Shown: in pieces, positions 1-8,648 of the stretch
Layout of the letters: every line of letters starts with the position of its first letter
Numbering within the stretch: position 1 is the first letter of the stretch
Assembly (NCBI GenBank): GCA_963709185.1
Contig: CAVPVQ010000015.1
Span: 434,001 to 498,000, forward strand
From: Roseiarcus sp963709185
GTDB taxonomy: Bacteria; Pseudomonadota; Alphaproteobacteria; Rhizobiales; Beijerinckiaceae
Length of the DNA: 64,000 nucleotides
Direction of reading: 5' to 3'
Made by a program: the position numbers and the translations under genes
Notes under the pieces: generated by a model
Database searches by the model: none
The model's input: the letters and a program-made list of their open reading frames with translations, nothing else
What the model was told of the DNA's origin: nothing

Positions 1-584
1 CCGATGGCGATGTTCGCCTGGCCCCACGTCGATGCGAACACCGCGTGCGACAACGGCGTCGAAGTCACAGAAACGCTGGTGGTGTTGGTGAGCAGGCGTG
101 CAAAACCCAGGGACAGTCCGCCGACGCTGAAGCTGCTCGCCAGCGTCACGATAAAAGACGGCAACCCCGTCCGCACCGTGAGGTAGCCGTTGAGCAGTCC
201 GGTCGCCAGCCCCGTCAGCAGCGCCACGGCGATCATGAGCCAGATCGGCAGGCCATAGATCGTCGACCCGATCGCCACGATGATCGAGGCGGCTCCAACG
301 AGCGATCCGACCGAGAGATCGAACTCGCCGGCCACCATCAGCAGGCCGACCGGGATGGCGATGATGCCGAGCTCGGCGGCAGTATTCATCCATCCGGCGG
401 TTGCGTCGATCGTCACGAACCCCGCGCCCTGGGTGGTGACGGCGAAGAACGCATAGACCAGGACGGTCGCCATGAAGGCGCCGAATTCCGGACGCCGTGC
501 GATGCGTCCGGGCGAGAAGCGCCGCGACGGAGCCGCCTCGGCGAGGCTCTCGACCGGCGCCGTCGCATTCGCGCTGGAATTCAT
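1..584 (-). CDS. CUT2-type sugar ABC transporter permease (N-terminal part, cut by window edge)
   Basis: Inner-membrane permease of a ribose/xylose-type importer. The visible 194 residues have a short polar N-terminus followed by several hydrophobic segments, and carry the family's EFDLSVGS motif, typical of the BPD_transp_2 family (RbsC, XylH). The ATG at 584 is preceded by GGAGC. The C-terminal third lies beyond the left edge. It is transcribed leftward just after a periplasmic binding-protein gene, with a strong hairpin between them, so the two are probably one operon whose ATPase gene lies outside the window. The family is clear; the substrate cannot be told. Confidence 0.9.
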   Translation of the reverse strand, partial: MNSSANATAPVESLAEAAPSRRFSPGRIARRPEFGAFMATVLVYAFFAVTTQGAGFVTIDATAGWMNTAAELGIIAIPVGLLMVAGEFDLSVGSLVGAASIIVAIGSTIYGLPIWLMIAVALLTGLATGLLNGYLTVRTGLPSFIVTLASSFSVGGLSLGFARLLTNTTSVSVTSTPLSHAVFASTWGQANIAI

Positions 585-618
585 CGCCGCTCCACGCCGC
601 CTTTGGAACCGGTAAAGT

Positions 619-645
619 GCGGCGGCCGTCTTTCACGGCCGCCGC
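619..645 (-). terminator. GC-rich hairpin between binding-protein and permease genes
   Basis: A perfect 11-bp inverted repeat (619-629 with 635-645) and a 5-nt loop sit 18 bp after the stop of the binding-protein gene on the minus strand. No clear run of T follows, so it may act as a partial terminator or an mRNA-stabilising stem that raises binding-protein expression over permease. Confidence 0.5.
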
Positions 646-663
646 ATCGCTTCATCGCGAGGT

Positions 664-1687
664 TCAGGACGCGCCGCGAACGCCCGGATGCTCCCTGTTG
701 ATGCGCAACACCTCATCGACGTTGTCCTTGGTGATCATCAACGGGCCGGTCGATATCTGGCCCTTCGGCTTCATGCCGAATTCGACATATTGGTACGCAG
801 CGAGCAGCGCGTAATATCCGTCGAGATAGGGTTGCAGATCCGCGATGAAGAGCAGCTTGCCTTTCTTAAGCGCATCGAGCGAGCCGAGCGACAGGCCGAG
901 CGACCCGTTGACGACCTTGTCGCTCTTGCCGAGCTGGTCGATCGCCTCGACCGAGTTCGACCGCCTGCGCCGCGCCAATCGTCCACACCGCGTCGAGTTC
1001 CGGATGCGACTGGAGCTGGCCCTTGATCGCCTGCACGACGAGCGTTGGATTGCTGGCGTCGGAGAACTGGATCATGAGCACGGTCGACGAGCCGCCCGCC
1101 GCCTTGAACGCGTCGTCGTAGCCCGCGCAGTCGAGATCAAGCGTCTTGTTGCCCGGCACATGATCCACGCAGAGGCCATGCTTCGCGCCCGCTTTGATTT
1201 CGAGGTTCGCGACCGCGCGCCCGAGTTCGCGCGCACTGAAGCCTACGTAGCCGATCGCGCCGTCCTCCTCCCAGGAGGCGCCGCCGTCGTGCTGGATGAT
1301 GACGGGAATGCCGCCCGCCGTAATCTCCTTGATCATCGGATCAAGCGTGTCAGGGAAGTAATTGCCGATCACCATCGCCGCCGGTTTGCGGCTCGCCGCC
1401 TGCTTGAGCAGCTTGGCGTAGTCGACGACGAAATTGTTGGGGTCAGTGCCCGTCACCCACTGATAGTTGACCTTGAGGTCGCGGGCGGCGTCGTCGGCGC
1501 CCTTCTTCATCGCGCCGAAAAAGGGATCCCACAGCGGACCGCCCATCATAATGATCGTCGGAGTTTCGGCGGCCGACGCTTGCTGCGCCTGCACCGCCAC
1601 GCCCGTCACAGCCGCCGCGAACAGCGCGCCGGCAACCGCCGTCGCGCGCAACATGCCCACAGCCGAGATGCTTCCAAAACCCGCCAT
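664..1687 (-). CDS. Periplasmic sugar-binding protein, CUT2 ABC importer (frameshifted)
   Basis: Solute-binding protein of the RbsB/peripla_BP_4 type. It has an N-terminal signal peptide (hydrophobic core about residues 12-32, ending in Ala-rich sequence), then a type I periplasmic binding fold (for example MMGGPLWDPFFGAMKKGADD near the start). The ATG at 1687 has a strong GGGGAGGGAATC upstream. The reading frame breaks near 953-958: one frame runs 1687 to about 958, and the rest of the protein (SVEAIDQLGKSDKVVNGSL onward) continues in another frame to the stop at 664. Removing one base from GAGTTC restores a continuous protein of about 340 residues, the normal family length. I read it as an intact gene with a one-base sequence error, though a recent pseudogene is possible. 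The permease lies downstream. Confidence 0.8.
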
Positions 1688-2162
1688 GATTCCCTCCCCT
1701 GGTGCATCTCATTGAGCGCCCGCGAAGGGGCGCAACCTGAATATGCCGCGATTATTATATGTATGGCGGCGCGCTCGCCGGAGTTGCCAATCGGAAGCTC
1801 CGCATCGCCGGTCGCGATGAAGACGCCCGATTGATCGATTGTTTTGCATAGGAATTCATCACCGGCAGTCGGCGCGTCCGCCGTCAGGTCGGGCGCCAGC
1901 AATTTGCGTCGTGAAGCGCGATGACGACGTTCCCAACCACGACTTCGGCGCGCCGGATGCGTTTTCTATAAAACGCGCGTCGAACCGCCTCGAGCCGTGT
2001 CGCCGCACTTGGCGGGTCCGCGCCAAGAAGCGCTTCAAGAACGTCGGCCGGCTCGGCTGGATTGTTGCGCGCCGACAAAACCAAAGCCATTCGGATTCGC
2101 GGTTGCGCGGAAACGGGTCGCCAACGCGTCGAGTCGCCCCGCTCGCGCGTCAGCTCGACACG
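1688..2162. other. Divergent intergenic region
   Basis: 475 bases between a leftward binding-protein gene and a rightward nitroreductase gene. It contains an AT-rich patch near 1746-1765, one copy of the cluster-wide motif (1918-1949) and a TATAAA-like hexamer at about 1967-1972. I see no convincing coding sequence; reading frames crossing it have no family resemblance. Confidence 0.5.
1918..1949 (+). promoter_or_regulatory. Shared cluster motif, copy A (upstream of nitroreductase)
   Basis: GCGATG-ACGACG-TTCCCAA-CC-ACGACTTCGGC. Same order and spacing as copies at 4245, 7467 (minus), 8555, 15764-15811 and 19930-19978. It points toward the nitroreductase/aldo-keto reductase genes and lies about 215 bp before the first start; a possible -10 element (TATAAA) lies about 18 bp after it. 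The binding regulator is unknown. Confidence 0.6.
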
Positions 2163-3041
2163 ATGAAAGATGAACACATGCGTGCAGACGATTCCTCGGC
2201 GCCGGACGCGGTCCATTTGTCGGTCCGCGCGTCGCGCCTTATCGCGCGGTACCGCGATCCGCAGATCGCGCGAGAGGCTGAGGGGACACCGTGGAACGCG
2301 GTCCTCGACACGCTGCTCTCGCATCGGACGGTTCGCCAGTACAGTGACCGCGCGCTGCCGCCCGACGCGCTGGAGACAATCATCGCGGCGGCCCAATCGG
2401 CGCCGACGTCGTCGAATCTGCAGGCCTGGAGCGTGGTCGCAGTGCGCGATCCGGAACGCAAGAAGCGCCTGTCGAAGCTCGCGGCCGGTCAAAGGCATGT
2501 CGCAGAGGCCCCTCTGCTGCTCGTGTTTCTCGCCGACCTGTCGCGACTGCGGATGGTCGCCGCTGGTCGCGGCCAGGCATCCGAAGGGCTCGACTATCTC
2601 GAAACCTTCATCGTCGCATTGGCGGACGCCGCCTTCGCCGCGCAAAATGCGCTGGTCGCTTCGGAATCCCTCGGCCTCGGCGTCTGCTACATCGGCGCGA
2701 TGCGCAACCATCCGCGCGAAGTGGCCGAAGAGCTCGCACTTCCCGACAATGTGTTCGCCGTCTTCGGGATGACGATCGGATATCCCGACCCAACCGTCGA
2801 AACCGACGTCAAACCGAGGTTGCCGCAATCGATCGTGCTGCACCATGAACGATATGAGCAGGCTTCCCCGACGTCGTTCGCCGCTTATGACGAGCGTCTG
2901 CGCGGGTTTCGCTCCGGTCAGAACATGAACGACATCGGTTGGACCGAACAGGCGGCGGGACGCGTCAGGGACAAGGACTCCTTGATGGGGCGGCATGTGC
3001 TTCGCGAGATTCTGCAATCGCGCGGCTTCGGCTTAAGATAA
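2163..3041 (+). CDS. NfsA/Frp-like NADPH-dependent nitroreductase
   Basis: FMN-dependent oxidoreductase of the nitroreductase superfamily, 292 residues. After a polar N-terminus come the FMN-binding signature region SHRTVRQYSDRALP (about residue 51) and the SAPTSSNLQAWSVVAV segment (about residue 75), both typical of NfsA/Frp proteins that reduce nitro groups, quinones or flavins with NAD(P)H. The C-terminal WTEQAAGRVR helix is also NfsA-like. ATG at 2163 is preferred; the ATG at 2178 is an equally possible start, as neither has a strong ribosome-binding site. It is followed 87 bp later by an aldo/keto reductase and preceded by a copy of the cluster motif. Natural substrate unknown. Confidence 0.85.
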   Translation: MKDEHMRADDSSAPDAVHLSVRASRLIARYRDPQIAREAEGTPWNAVLDTLLSHRTVRQYSDRALPPDALETIIAAAQSAPTSSNLQAWSVVAVRDPERKKRLSKLAAGQRHVAEAPLLLVFLADLSRLRMVAAGRGQASEGLDYLETFIVALADAAFAAQNALVASESLGLGVCYIGAMRNHPREVAEELALPDNVFAVFGMTIGYPDPTVETDVKPRLPQSIVLHHERYEQASPTSFAAYDERLRGFRSGQNMNDIGWTEQAAGRVRDKDSLMGRHVLREILQSRGFGLR

Positions 3042-3128
3042 ACGACGCGAACCGCCCTCGCGCCGCCACCGGCCGACAGCGGCGCAACCATCCGGGCGGC
3101 CGCCCTATTGATCGAGGACTGGCACTCC

Positions 3129-4151
3129 ATGAAAACGACCGCTGCTCTTCCGACCCGCCGCTTAGGTCGAACGGACATGAATATCACACGCGCCGGCTTC
3201 GGAGCCTGGGCGATTGGCGGCGGCGGGTGGGCGTTCGCGTGGGGAGATCAGGACGATCGGGAATCGATCGCGGCCATTCGTCACGCGGTCGCTCGCGGCG
3301 TCAACTGGATCGACACGGCGCCCGTTTACGGTCTCGGACATTCTGAGGAGCTGGTTCGGCAGGCGCTCGCCGAGCTTCCAGCGGGCGAACGCCCGTTCGT
3401 CTTCACCAAGTGCGGGCTGATCTGGGACGACAACAATCGCAAGGCTCCGGCGCGGCGAAGCGGGCAGCCGGCGAACCTGCGCCGCGAGGTCGAGGCGTCG
3501 CTCAAACGCCTTGGGGTCGAGCGGATCGATCTCTACCAGATGCATTGGCCTGCGGAAGACGGCACGCGCATAGAGGACTATTGGCGAACCTTGGTCGACC
3601 TCAAGAAAGAGGGCAAGGTCCGCGCCGTCGGACTGTCCAACCACAACGCGGCGCAGCTTGAAGCGGCCGAGCGCATCGGCCACGTCGACACGCTGCAACC
3701 GCCGTTTTCGGCGATCCGCCGCTCGATCGCCGAAGTCGAACTTCCCTGGTGCCGCGCGCACGATACGGGCGTCATCGTCTACAGCCCAATGCAATCCGGC
3801 ATCCTGACCGGCCGCTTCACGGCCGAGCGGGCGCGGTCCCTGTCGAATGACGACTGGCGTTCGCGCAATCCGCAGTTCACCGGCGACAATCTCGAGCGAA
3901 ACCTCAAGCTGGCGCGGGCCCTCGCGCCGATCGCCGAACGCCGCGGCGCGACCGTAGCCTCGATCGCGGTCGCCTGGGTTCTTGGCTGGCCCGGGGTGAC
4001 GGCCGCGATCGTCGGCGCGCGCGACGCGGCGCAGGTCGACGGCTGGATAGCAGCCGCGACGCTCGAACTGACCGAGCAAGATTACGCAGACATCGCGGGG
4101 GCGATCGCCTCGTCCGGCGCCGGCGACGGGCCGGCTTCGCCGGTTCAATAG
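3129..4151 (+). CDS. Aldo/keto reductase
   Basis: NADPH-dependent carbonyl reductase of the TIM-barrel aldo/keto reductase superfamily, 340 residues. The catalytic tetrad is visible: Asp62 and Tyr67 (NWIDTAPVYGLGHSEELV), Lys94 (FVFTKCGL) and His139 (DLYQMHWP). The C-terminal part contains the NADP-binding GARDAAQVD segment. The start at 3129 follows GAGGA with suitable spacing; an upstream ATG at 3108 would add seven residues. The sequence resembles the YajO/IolS-type bacterial reductases that act on sugar-like aldehydes, but the substrate is not predictable. It probably forms one transcript with the nitroreductase before it. Confidence 0.9.
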   Translation: MKTTAALPTRRLGRTDMNITRAGFGAWAIGGGGWAFAWGDQDDRESIAAIRHAVARGVNWIDTAPVYGLGHSEELVRQALAELPAGERPFVFTKCGLIWDDNNRKAPARRSGQPANLRREVEASLKRLGVERIDLYQMHWPAEDGTRIEDYWRTLVDLKKEGKVRAVGLSNHNAAQLEAAERIGHVDTLQPPFSAIRRSIAEVELPWCRAHDTGVIVYSPMQSGILTGRFTAERARSLSNDDWRSRNPQFTGDNLERNLKLARALAPIAERRGATVASIAVAWVLGWPGVTAAIVGARDAAQVDGWIAAATLELTEQDYADIAGAIASSGAGDGPASPVQ

Positions 4152-4244
4152 GGGCGCGAATGGCGGGTCCGGCGTGGTCGAGGACAGTTCCAATCCTCGC
4201 ACGTTCCGCGGACTCCTGGTCGAAAACGGCTGGCATCGTCCCGT

Positions 4245-4276
4245 GCGATGATCCGCTTCCCAACCGCGACTCGGAG
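4245..4276 (+). promoter_or_regulatory. Shared cluster motif, copy D (upstream of SDR gene)
   Basis: GCGATG-ATCCGC-TTCCCAA-CC-GCGACTCGG, with the same six-base spacer as the other copies but one T fewer in the right half (GACTC instead of GACTTC). It lies about 115 bp before the SDR start and points toward it. Confidence 0.55.
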
Positions 4277-4388
4277 TTGCGCCGCGCCGCGCTTATGTGC
4301 ATCGGAGTAGCGGGAAGACGCCGCGCGGGCGTTGCGGCCGGGCGACAGGTCGCCGCGCACCCAAGCGGCGCAACAATCAGGAGGAAAC

Positions 4389-5222
4389 ATGCCCTACCCG
4401 GAACTCGAAGGAAGAGTGGCGATCGTCACCGGCGCCGCGCTGGGCATCGGCCGAGCCTGCGCGGAAGCGTTCGTAGCGGAAGGCCTTCGCGTCGCTGCGA
4501 TGGACATCGACAAGGACGGCGTCGGCGAACTGGAGAGGCGGTACGGCAAGGACAAGGTGCTCGGCCTTGCGGTTGACATTGCCGACCCCGCGAGCTGCAA
4601 GAACGGCGTCGACGCCGCGGCGCAGCATTTCGGCGCCGTGCACATGCTGGTCAACAACGCCGCGCTCGGGATGAATGCGGTTCACCCCAAATACCAGTCG
4701 ATGGCGATGCAGATCGAGGATGTCAGCGAGGAGGTGTGGCGGCGCTTCATGCTCACCAACGTATGCGGTTTCTTCAACATGTCCCGGCAAGCGGTTCCGC
4801 GCTTTCGCCGCCAGCGCTGGGGGCGCATCGTCAACCTCAGCACCAGCTATTTCACCATGATGCGCCCCGGCTTCTCGCCCTATGGCCCATCAAAAGCGGC
4901 GCTGGAGGCCCATTCCCTGATGCTGGCGCGCGAACTCGAGGGCAGCGGAATCACCGTCAACGTCGTGCTGCCGGGCGGCCCGGCGGATACGCAGATGGTG
5001 CCCGACGACGTCGGACTCGACCGCAGCACGCTGATTCGCCCGGAGATGATGGCGCCGCCGATGCTCGGCCTCTTCACGGAGGCGGGCGGCGCGCTTACCG
5101 GCCGCCGCATCCTTGCGATCGAGTGGGACCCCACGATAAGCGATCCGACGAAGCAGAAGCATCGCTCCGCGGCTTGGCCCGAACTCGCTACGCCGCTGGC
5201 GTCGCTGTCGAAGAAGGCCTGA
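4389..5222 (+). CDS. SDR family oxidoreductase
   Basis: Classical short-chain dehydrogenase/reductase, 277 residues, Rossmann fold. Visible motifs: cofactor loop TGAALGIG (14-21), acidic residue after beta-2 (MDIDKD), which suggests NAD(H) preference, NNAA (89-92), Ser151/Ser153 region, and the catalytic Tyr165-x3-Lys169 (YGPSK). ATG at 4389 follows GGAGG with good spacing. It stands alone between a cluster-motif copy and a convergent amidohydrolase gene, and probably oxidises an alcohol intermediate of the same pathway. Substrate not identifiable. Confidence 0.9.
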   Translation: MPYPELEGRVAIVTGAALGIGRACAEAFVAEGLRVAAMDIDKDGVGELERRYGKDKVLGLAVDIADPASCKNGVDAAAQHFGAVHMLVNNAALGMNAVHPKYQSMAMQIEDVSEEVWRRFMLTNVCGFFNMSRQAVPRFRRQRWGRIVNLSTSYFTMMRPGFSPYGPSKAALEAHSLMLARELEGSGITVNVVLPGGPADTQMVPDDVGLDRSTLIRPEMMAPPMLGLFTEAGGALTGRRILAIEWDPTISDPTKQKHRSAAWPELATPLASLSKKA

Positions 5223-5266
5223 GGGCCGGCGGCGGCGCTGATCGCCAGACGAGCGCGCGACGGCGT

Positions 5267-6505
5267 TCAGGCGGCGAGCTGGTTCTTGACGAACACCCCC
5301 TCCTTCATGATCGCCGCCATGTGCCGGCCCTGTCCCCCCAGTGCGGACAGGTCCTTGACCGGATCCTTGTCGACAACGAGCAGGTCGGCGTAGGCGCCGG
5401 CCGCCACCGTTCCGACCTTGCCGTCCATCTGCAGCAGCTCAGCCGCGTTGAGCGTCGCCGACTTGATGACCTCGACGGCGGGCAAAACCTCGGCGCGGAT
5501 CAGGAACTCCTCCGATTGGTAGCTGTGCATCGGCCCCAGCACATCAGTGCCGTAGGCCAGTTTGACGCCCGCTGCGCGCATGATCTCGAGCGACTCGGGG
5601 CCCTTGCTGCGCACGAACTTCAACCGCTCGACAAAGCCCGGGTCAAGGTTGAGCGCGGCGGCTTCCCTGATCTGCGCCTCGTAGGCGGCGATCGTCGGGC
5701 AGGCGATTGCGCCCCGCTTCTGCATGATAGCGGCGGTTTCGGGCGTGATCAGCGTCGCATGCTCGATAGAGCGGATGCCGCAGTCGAGGGCGCGGCGCAC
5801 CGCCTCGTCCGTGTGCGTGTGCACGGAGACGTACATCTTCGCCTTGTCGGCTTCGTCCTGGAAGGCGAGAAGCTCGTCCTTGGAATAGCCCAGATAGGGC
5901 CGCGGAAAATGCAGCGACGCGGCTCCGCCGTTGGCCATCACCTTGATGAACTTCGCGCCCTTGCGCACTTCATCGCGCGCCGCGCGGCGGCAATCGTCGA
6001 CCCCGTCGACGACGCGCCCCACCGAGCCAAGCTGATGGATTTGCCGGTCGCCGCTGACCGTCTCGTAGCGCGTGCGGTAGTCCGAGTGACCGCCGGTCTG
6101 CACGAACGCCTTGCCGCAAATAACAAGGCGCGGCCCCTCCATCAGACCCTGGTCGAGCGCGTGGACCTGCGCCACAGTCGCGCCGCCCATGTCGCGGACG
6201 GTCGTGAAGCCGCGCAGCAGCATGCCTTTCATGATCCGGGCCGCGTGCAGCGCGATCAGCTCGTTGGGAAGCCAGGAGTTTTCGCCCGGATCAGCGAGCG
6301 GGGTGTTCACATGCACGTGGCAGTCGATCAGCCCCGGCATCAGCGTCTTGCCCTTGAGGTCGATGCGTTTCGCGTTGGTGTCCTTGATCGGCCGGTCGGA
6401 CACTTCGTCGATCATCTTGCCGCTGACGCGAACGAAACGATCGTGTTCGCCGTCCTCCGACGAGCCGTCCAGAATACGTGCGTTCTCGAAGATGTATGAA
6501 TCCAT
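5267..6505 (-). CDS. Metal-dependent amidohydrolase (imidazolonepropionase/prolidase-like)
   Basis: Amidohydrolase-superfamily enzyme, 412 residues, TIM-barrel with flanking beta-sandwich. The metal-binding HxH (His63, His65 in GLIDCHVHVN), a candidate bridging Lys (FIKVMANGG), two further His segments (SVHTHTDEA and IRSIEHATL) and the late catalytic Asp (AYGTDVLGP) are all present, so it should be active. The N-terminal and C-terminal strands (FENARILDG; ADLLVVDKDPVKDLSAL) are typical of cytosolic members that cleave amide, carbamate or lactam bonds. It follows the SDR at 7330-6578 on the same strand after 72 bp and is probably co-transcribed with it from the motif at 7436-7467. Substrate unknown. 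Confidence 0.88.
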   Translation of the reverse strand: MDSYIFENARILDGSSEDGEHDRFVRVSGKMIDEVSDRPIKDTNAKRIDLKGKTLMPGLIDCHVHVNTPLADPGENSWLPNELIALHAARIMKGMLLRGFTTVRDMGGATVAQVHALDQGLMEGPRLVICGKAFVQTGGHSDYRTRYETVSGDRQIHQLGSVGRVVDGVDDCRRAARDEVRKGAKFIKVMANGGAASLHFPRPYLGYSKDELLAFQDEADKAKMYVSVHTHTDEAVRRALDCGIRSIEHATLITPETAAIMQKRGAIACPTIAAYEAQIREAAALNLDPGFVERLKFVRSKGPESLEIMRAAGVKLAYGTDVLGPMHSYQSEEFLIRAEVLPAVEVIKSATLNAAELLQMDGKVGTVAAGAYADLLVVDKDPVKDLSALGGQGRHMAAIMKEGVFVKNQLAA

Positions 6506-6577
6506 CTGCCAGTCTCTCCTCGCCGGACGCCCGCCCGCTTTTCGTCGCCCTTCGCGGGCTTCGGCGCAACGCGTGCG

Positions 6578-7330
6578 TCAATAGGTCGCGCGCCCTCCCG
6601 ACAGGTCGAAAACCGCGCCTGTGGTGAACGAGTTCTCTTCCGTCGCCAGCCAACAGATCATCGAGGCGGCCTCGCCAAGCTCGAGCATGCGGCCTCGCGG
6701 GATCTTGCCCAGCATATAGGCGATTTGCTCGGGCGATTGCGCCATTGCGCCCGGCGTCTTGGCCACGGCCGGCGTGACGCAGTTCACCGCGATGTTCCGA
6801 CCCGCAAGCTCCTTGCCCAACGACTTCGTCAAGGCGATGACGCCCGCCTTCATGGCGCTGTAGGCGACGGCGTTGGGATTGCCTTCCTTGCCGGCGATCG
6901 AGCCCAGATTGACGATGCGCCCATAATTCCGCGCGAGCATGTGCGGAACAACCGCCTGACAGCAATGGAATGTTCCGATAAGGCCGATCTGGACGACCTC
7001 CGAGAAGGCGGCCGGCGGATACTCCCAAGTCGGCATGTTCGGTCCGACGACCGCGGCGTTGTTGATGAGAATATCGATTCTGCCGAAGCGCTCAAGGGTG
7101 CGCTCGACGCCGACGCGGACGGCGCCGAGATCGGCAATCTCGACCGCCATGCCGCTTATCGCGCCCGGCTCCGCAAATCGGGCCACGGCCCCGTCAAGCG
7201 CGCCGATGTCCCTGTCCCAAATCGCGACCTTGGCGCCTGAATCCAACATCCGCCCGACCGTCGCCAAACCAATGCCCTGTGCGCCCCCCGTGACGATTGC
7301 GACGCGGCCTTCGAGATCATACCGGTTCAT
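6578..7330 (-). CDS. SDR family oxidoreductase
   Basis: Classical short-chain dehydrogenase/reductase of 250 residues. Cofactor loop TGGAQGIG (15-22), NNAA (90-93), Ser144 in NLGSIAGKEG, Tyr157 and Lys161 (YSAMK) give a complete active site. Asp39/Asp41 in the IWDRDIG turn suggests NAD(H). It ends in a typical C-terminal FDLSGGRATY segment. It is the first gene of a leftward pair with the amidohydrolase and is divergent from the LysR gene; a cluster-motif copy lies about 110 bp upstream. Likely a secondary-alcohol or 3-oxo/hydroxy oxidoreductase; substrate unknown. Confidence 0.9.
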   Translation of the reverse strand: MNRYDLEGRVAIVTGGAQGIGLATVGRMLDSGAKVAIWDRDIGALDGAVARFAEPGAISGMAVEIADLGAVRVGVERTLERFGRIDILINNAAVVGPNMPTWEYPPAAFSEVVQIGLIGTFHCCQAVVPHMLARNYGRIVNLGSIAGKEGNPNAVAYSAMKAGVIALTKSLGKELAGRNIAVNCVTPAVAKTPGAMAQSPEQIAYMLGKIPRGRMLELGEAASMICWLATEENSFTTGAVFDLSGGRATY

Positions 7331-7435
7331 CGCTGGGACCCTCTCTCCCTTGACGACCGGCGCGGAACCGGCAAAAAGCGCTTGGAAGTCGAGAACTGTT
7401 TCGGGATAGGATCATAAGTGCGGTTCCCGGGCTCG

Positions 7436-7467
7436 CTGAAAGACTTCATTGGGAACGCAAGCGTCGC
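7436..7467 (-). promoter_or_regulatory. Shared cluster motif, copy G (upstream of SDR-amidohydrolase operon)
   Basis: On the minus strand: GCGACG-CTTGCG-TTCCCAA-TG-AAGTCTTTCA. The left half and the six-base spacer match the other copies; the right half is weaker and resembles the minus-strand reading of copy C. It lies between the divergent SDR and LysR genes and points toward the SDR. Confidence 0.5.
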
Positions 7468-7569
7468 GAACTGCGATGTGCGATCGACCTCATCGGGTGC
7501 GGTGCGAGACGCCGGCCCCCAGGCGACGGGCTTGTCATTTCGCCTGTGAGCAAGCCCTGAGGCGAGCGG

Positions 7570-8478
7570 GTGTGGAGACGGGCCGTGCGCTTCGATTTGC
7601 TCACACTTCAGCTTTTCGTCGCCGTCTGCGAGGAACTGAGCATCGCGAAGGCGGCCGATCGCGAGCATATCGCGGCCTCCGCGGTCAGCAAGCGGATGTC
7701 CGATCTCGAAGGACGCCTGAAGACGCCGCTTTTCCACCGCGGCTACCGGGGCCTCGAGCTTACGCCGGCCGCCCATACGCTCCTTCACCATTCCCGCGTC
7801 CTGATGCGGGATATCAATCAAATGGAGATGGAGCTCGCCCATCACGCCAGCGGCGCCAGCGGACAGGTGCGCATTTTCGCCAGCGTCTCCACCATCATCC
7901 AGCACCTTCCCACGGATTTGCGGGAATTCCTGGCCGGTCATCCCGCCATTCGCATCGACCTCACGGAGGGAACCAGCCAGCAAGCCGTCGAAGCGGTCGC
8001 GGAAAACGCCGCGGACATGGGGGTGTTCGGCGGCGTCGTGCCGCGACAGGGGCTGCGCATCATTCCCTACAGAAGCGACAGATTGGTCGTGCTCGCCGAC
8101 GCCGGGCATTCGCTAGCCGGCCGCTCCTCGGTGTGCTTCGCGGACCTCACCGACTTCGACCTCGTCGGGCCGCAAAAGGGAAGCTACCTCGATTCCCTCG
8201 TGCTGCGTGCGGCCTCCGACCTTCGCCAGCCTCTCAAGATGCCGATCCGCGTCAACGGCTTCGAGACCGTCGCAAGCATGGTCGAAAGCCAACTGGGCAT
8301 CGGCCTCGTGCCAGAAGCCTGCGCGGCGCGGTACGTTACCGGCGGAACCCTTGTGGCCATCAGGCTCGAAGAGCCCTGGGCCGTGCGCGAATGGAATATA
8401 TGTATCCAGGATGGACAGACCATGCCCCAACCGGTGCGACTGCTCCTCAAGCATCTCACCAACGGCAAGGCTCCCTAG
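7570..8478 (+). CDS. LysR-type transcriptional regulator
   Basis: LysR-family DNA-binding regulator, about 302 residues. The N-terminal winged helix-turn-helix is clear (LLTLQLFVAVCEELSIAKAA, then the recognition region SAVSKRMSDLEGRL), followed by the periplasmic-binding-like effector domain from about residue 95. The start is a GTG at 7570; the GTG at 7585 (VRFDLL) is a good alternative and is closer to the usual family start. It is divergent from the SDR-amidohydrolase operon and lies just before the leuB-like gene, the usual position for a local regulator. It is the only transcription factor in the catabolic region, hence a candidate for recognising the shared motif (inference). Confidence 0.9.
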   Translation: MWRRAVRFDLLTLQLFVAVCEELSIAKAADREHIAASAVSKRMSDLEGRLKTPLFHRGYRGLELTPAAHTLLHHSRVLMRDINQMEMELAHHASGASGQVRIFASVSTIIQHLPTDLREFLAGHPAIRIDLTEGTSQQAVEAVAENAADMGVFGGVVPRQGLRIIPYRSDRLVVLADAGHSLAGRSSVCFADLTDFDLVGPQKGSYLDSLVLRAASDLRQPLKMPIRVNGFETVASMVESQLGIGLVPEACAARYVTGGTLVAIRLEEPWAVREWNICIQDGQTMPQPVRLLLKHLTNGKAP

Positions 8479-8554
8479 CAGGCGCCACCGGTCCGGATCG
8501 TCGCGGCGCACGGCGCGGCCCGCTTCGGGCGGCGAGGCCGGCGCGTCGCAGGCG

Positions 8555-8586
8555 ACGATGTCCGCCTTCCCAAGGACGACTTCGGC
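8555..8586 (+). promoter_or_regulatory. Shared cluster motif, copy B (upstream of leuB-like gene)
   Basis: ACGATG-TCCGCC-TTCCCAA-GG-ACGACTTCGGC. Its right half is identical to copy A over eleven bases. It lies about 60 bp before the leuB-like start and points toward it. Confidence 0.6.
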
Positions 8587-8648
8587 GGTTTCAACCCGGC
8601 TTGCTAATACTGGTCGCCTCGACATGAGACTTGTGGAAAGGCACAGCG

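Noticed and set aside
4266..4274. Idea that GACTC versus GACTTC among the motif copies is also a GANTC sequencing error
   Set aside because: Three of the copies carry GACTTC and only a small share of GANTC sites in genes are affected, so natural variation is more likely.
4736..6499. 587-codon open frame on the plus strand
   Set aside because: It overlaps the antisense of the amidohydrolase and part of an SDR gene, is very rich in Arg/His/Ala/Gly and shows no family motif: a GC-rich shadow frame.
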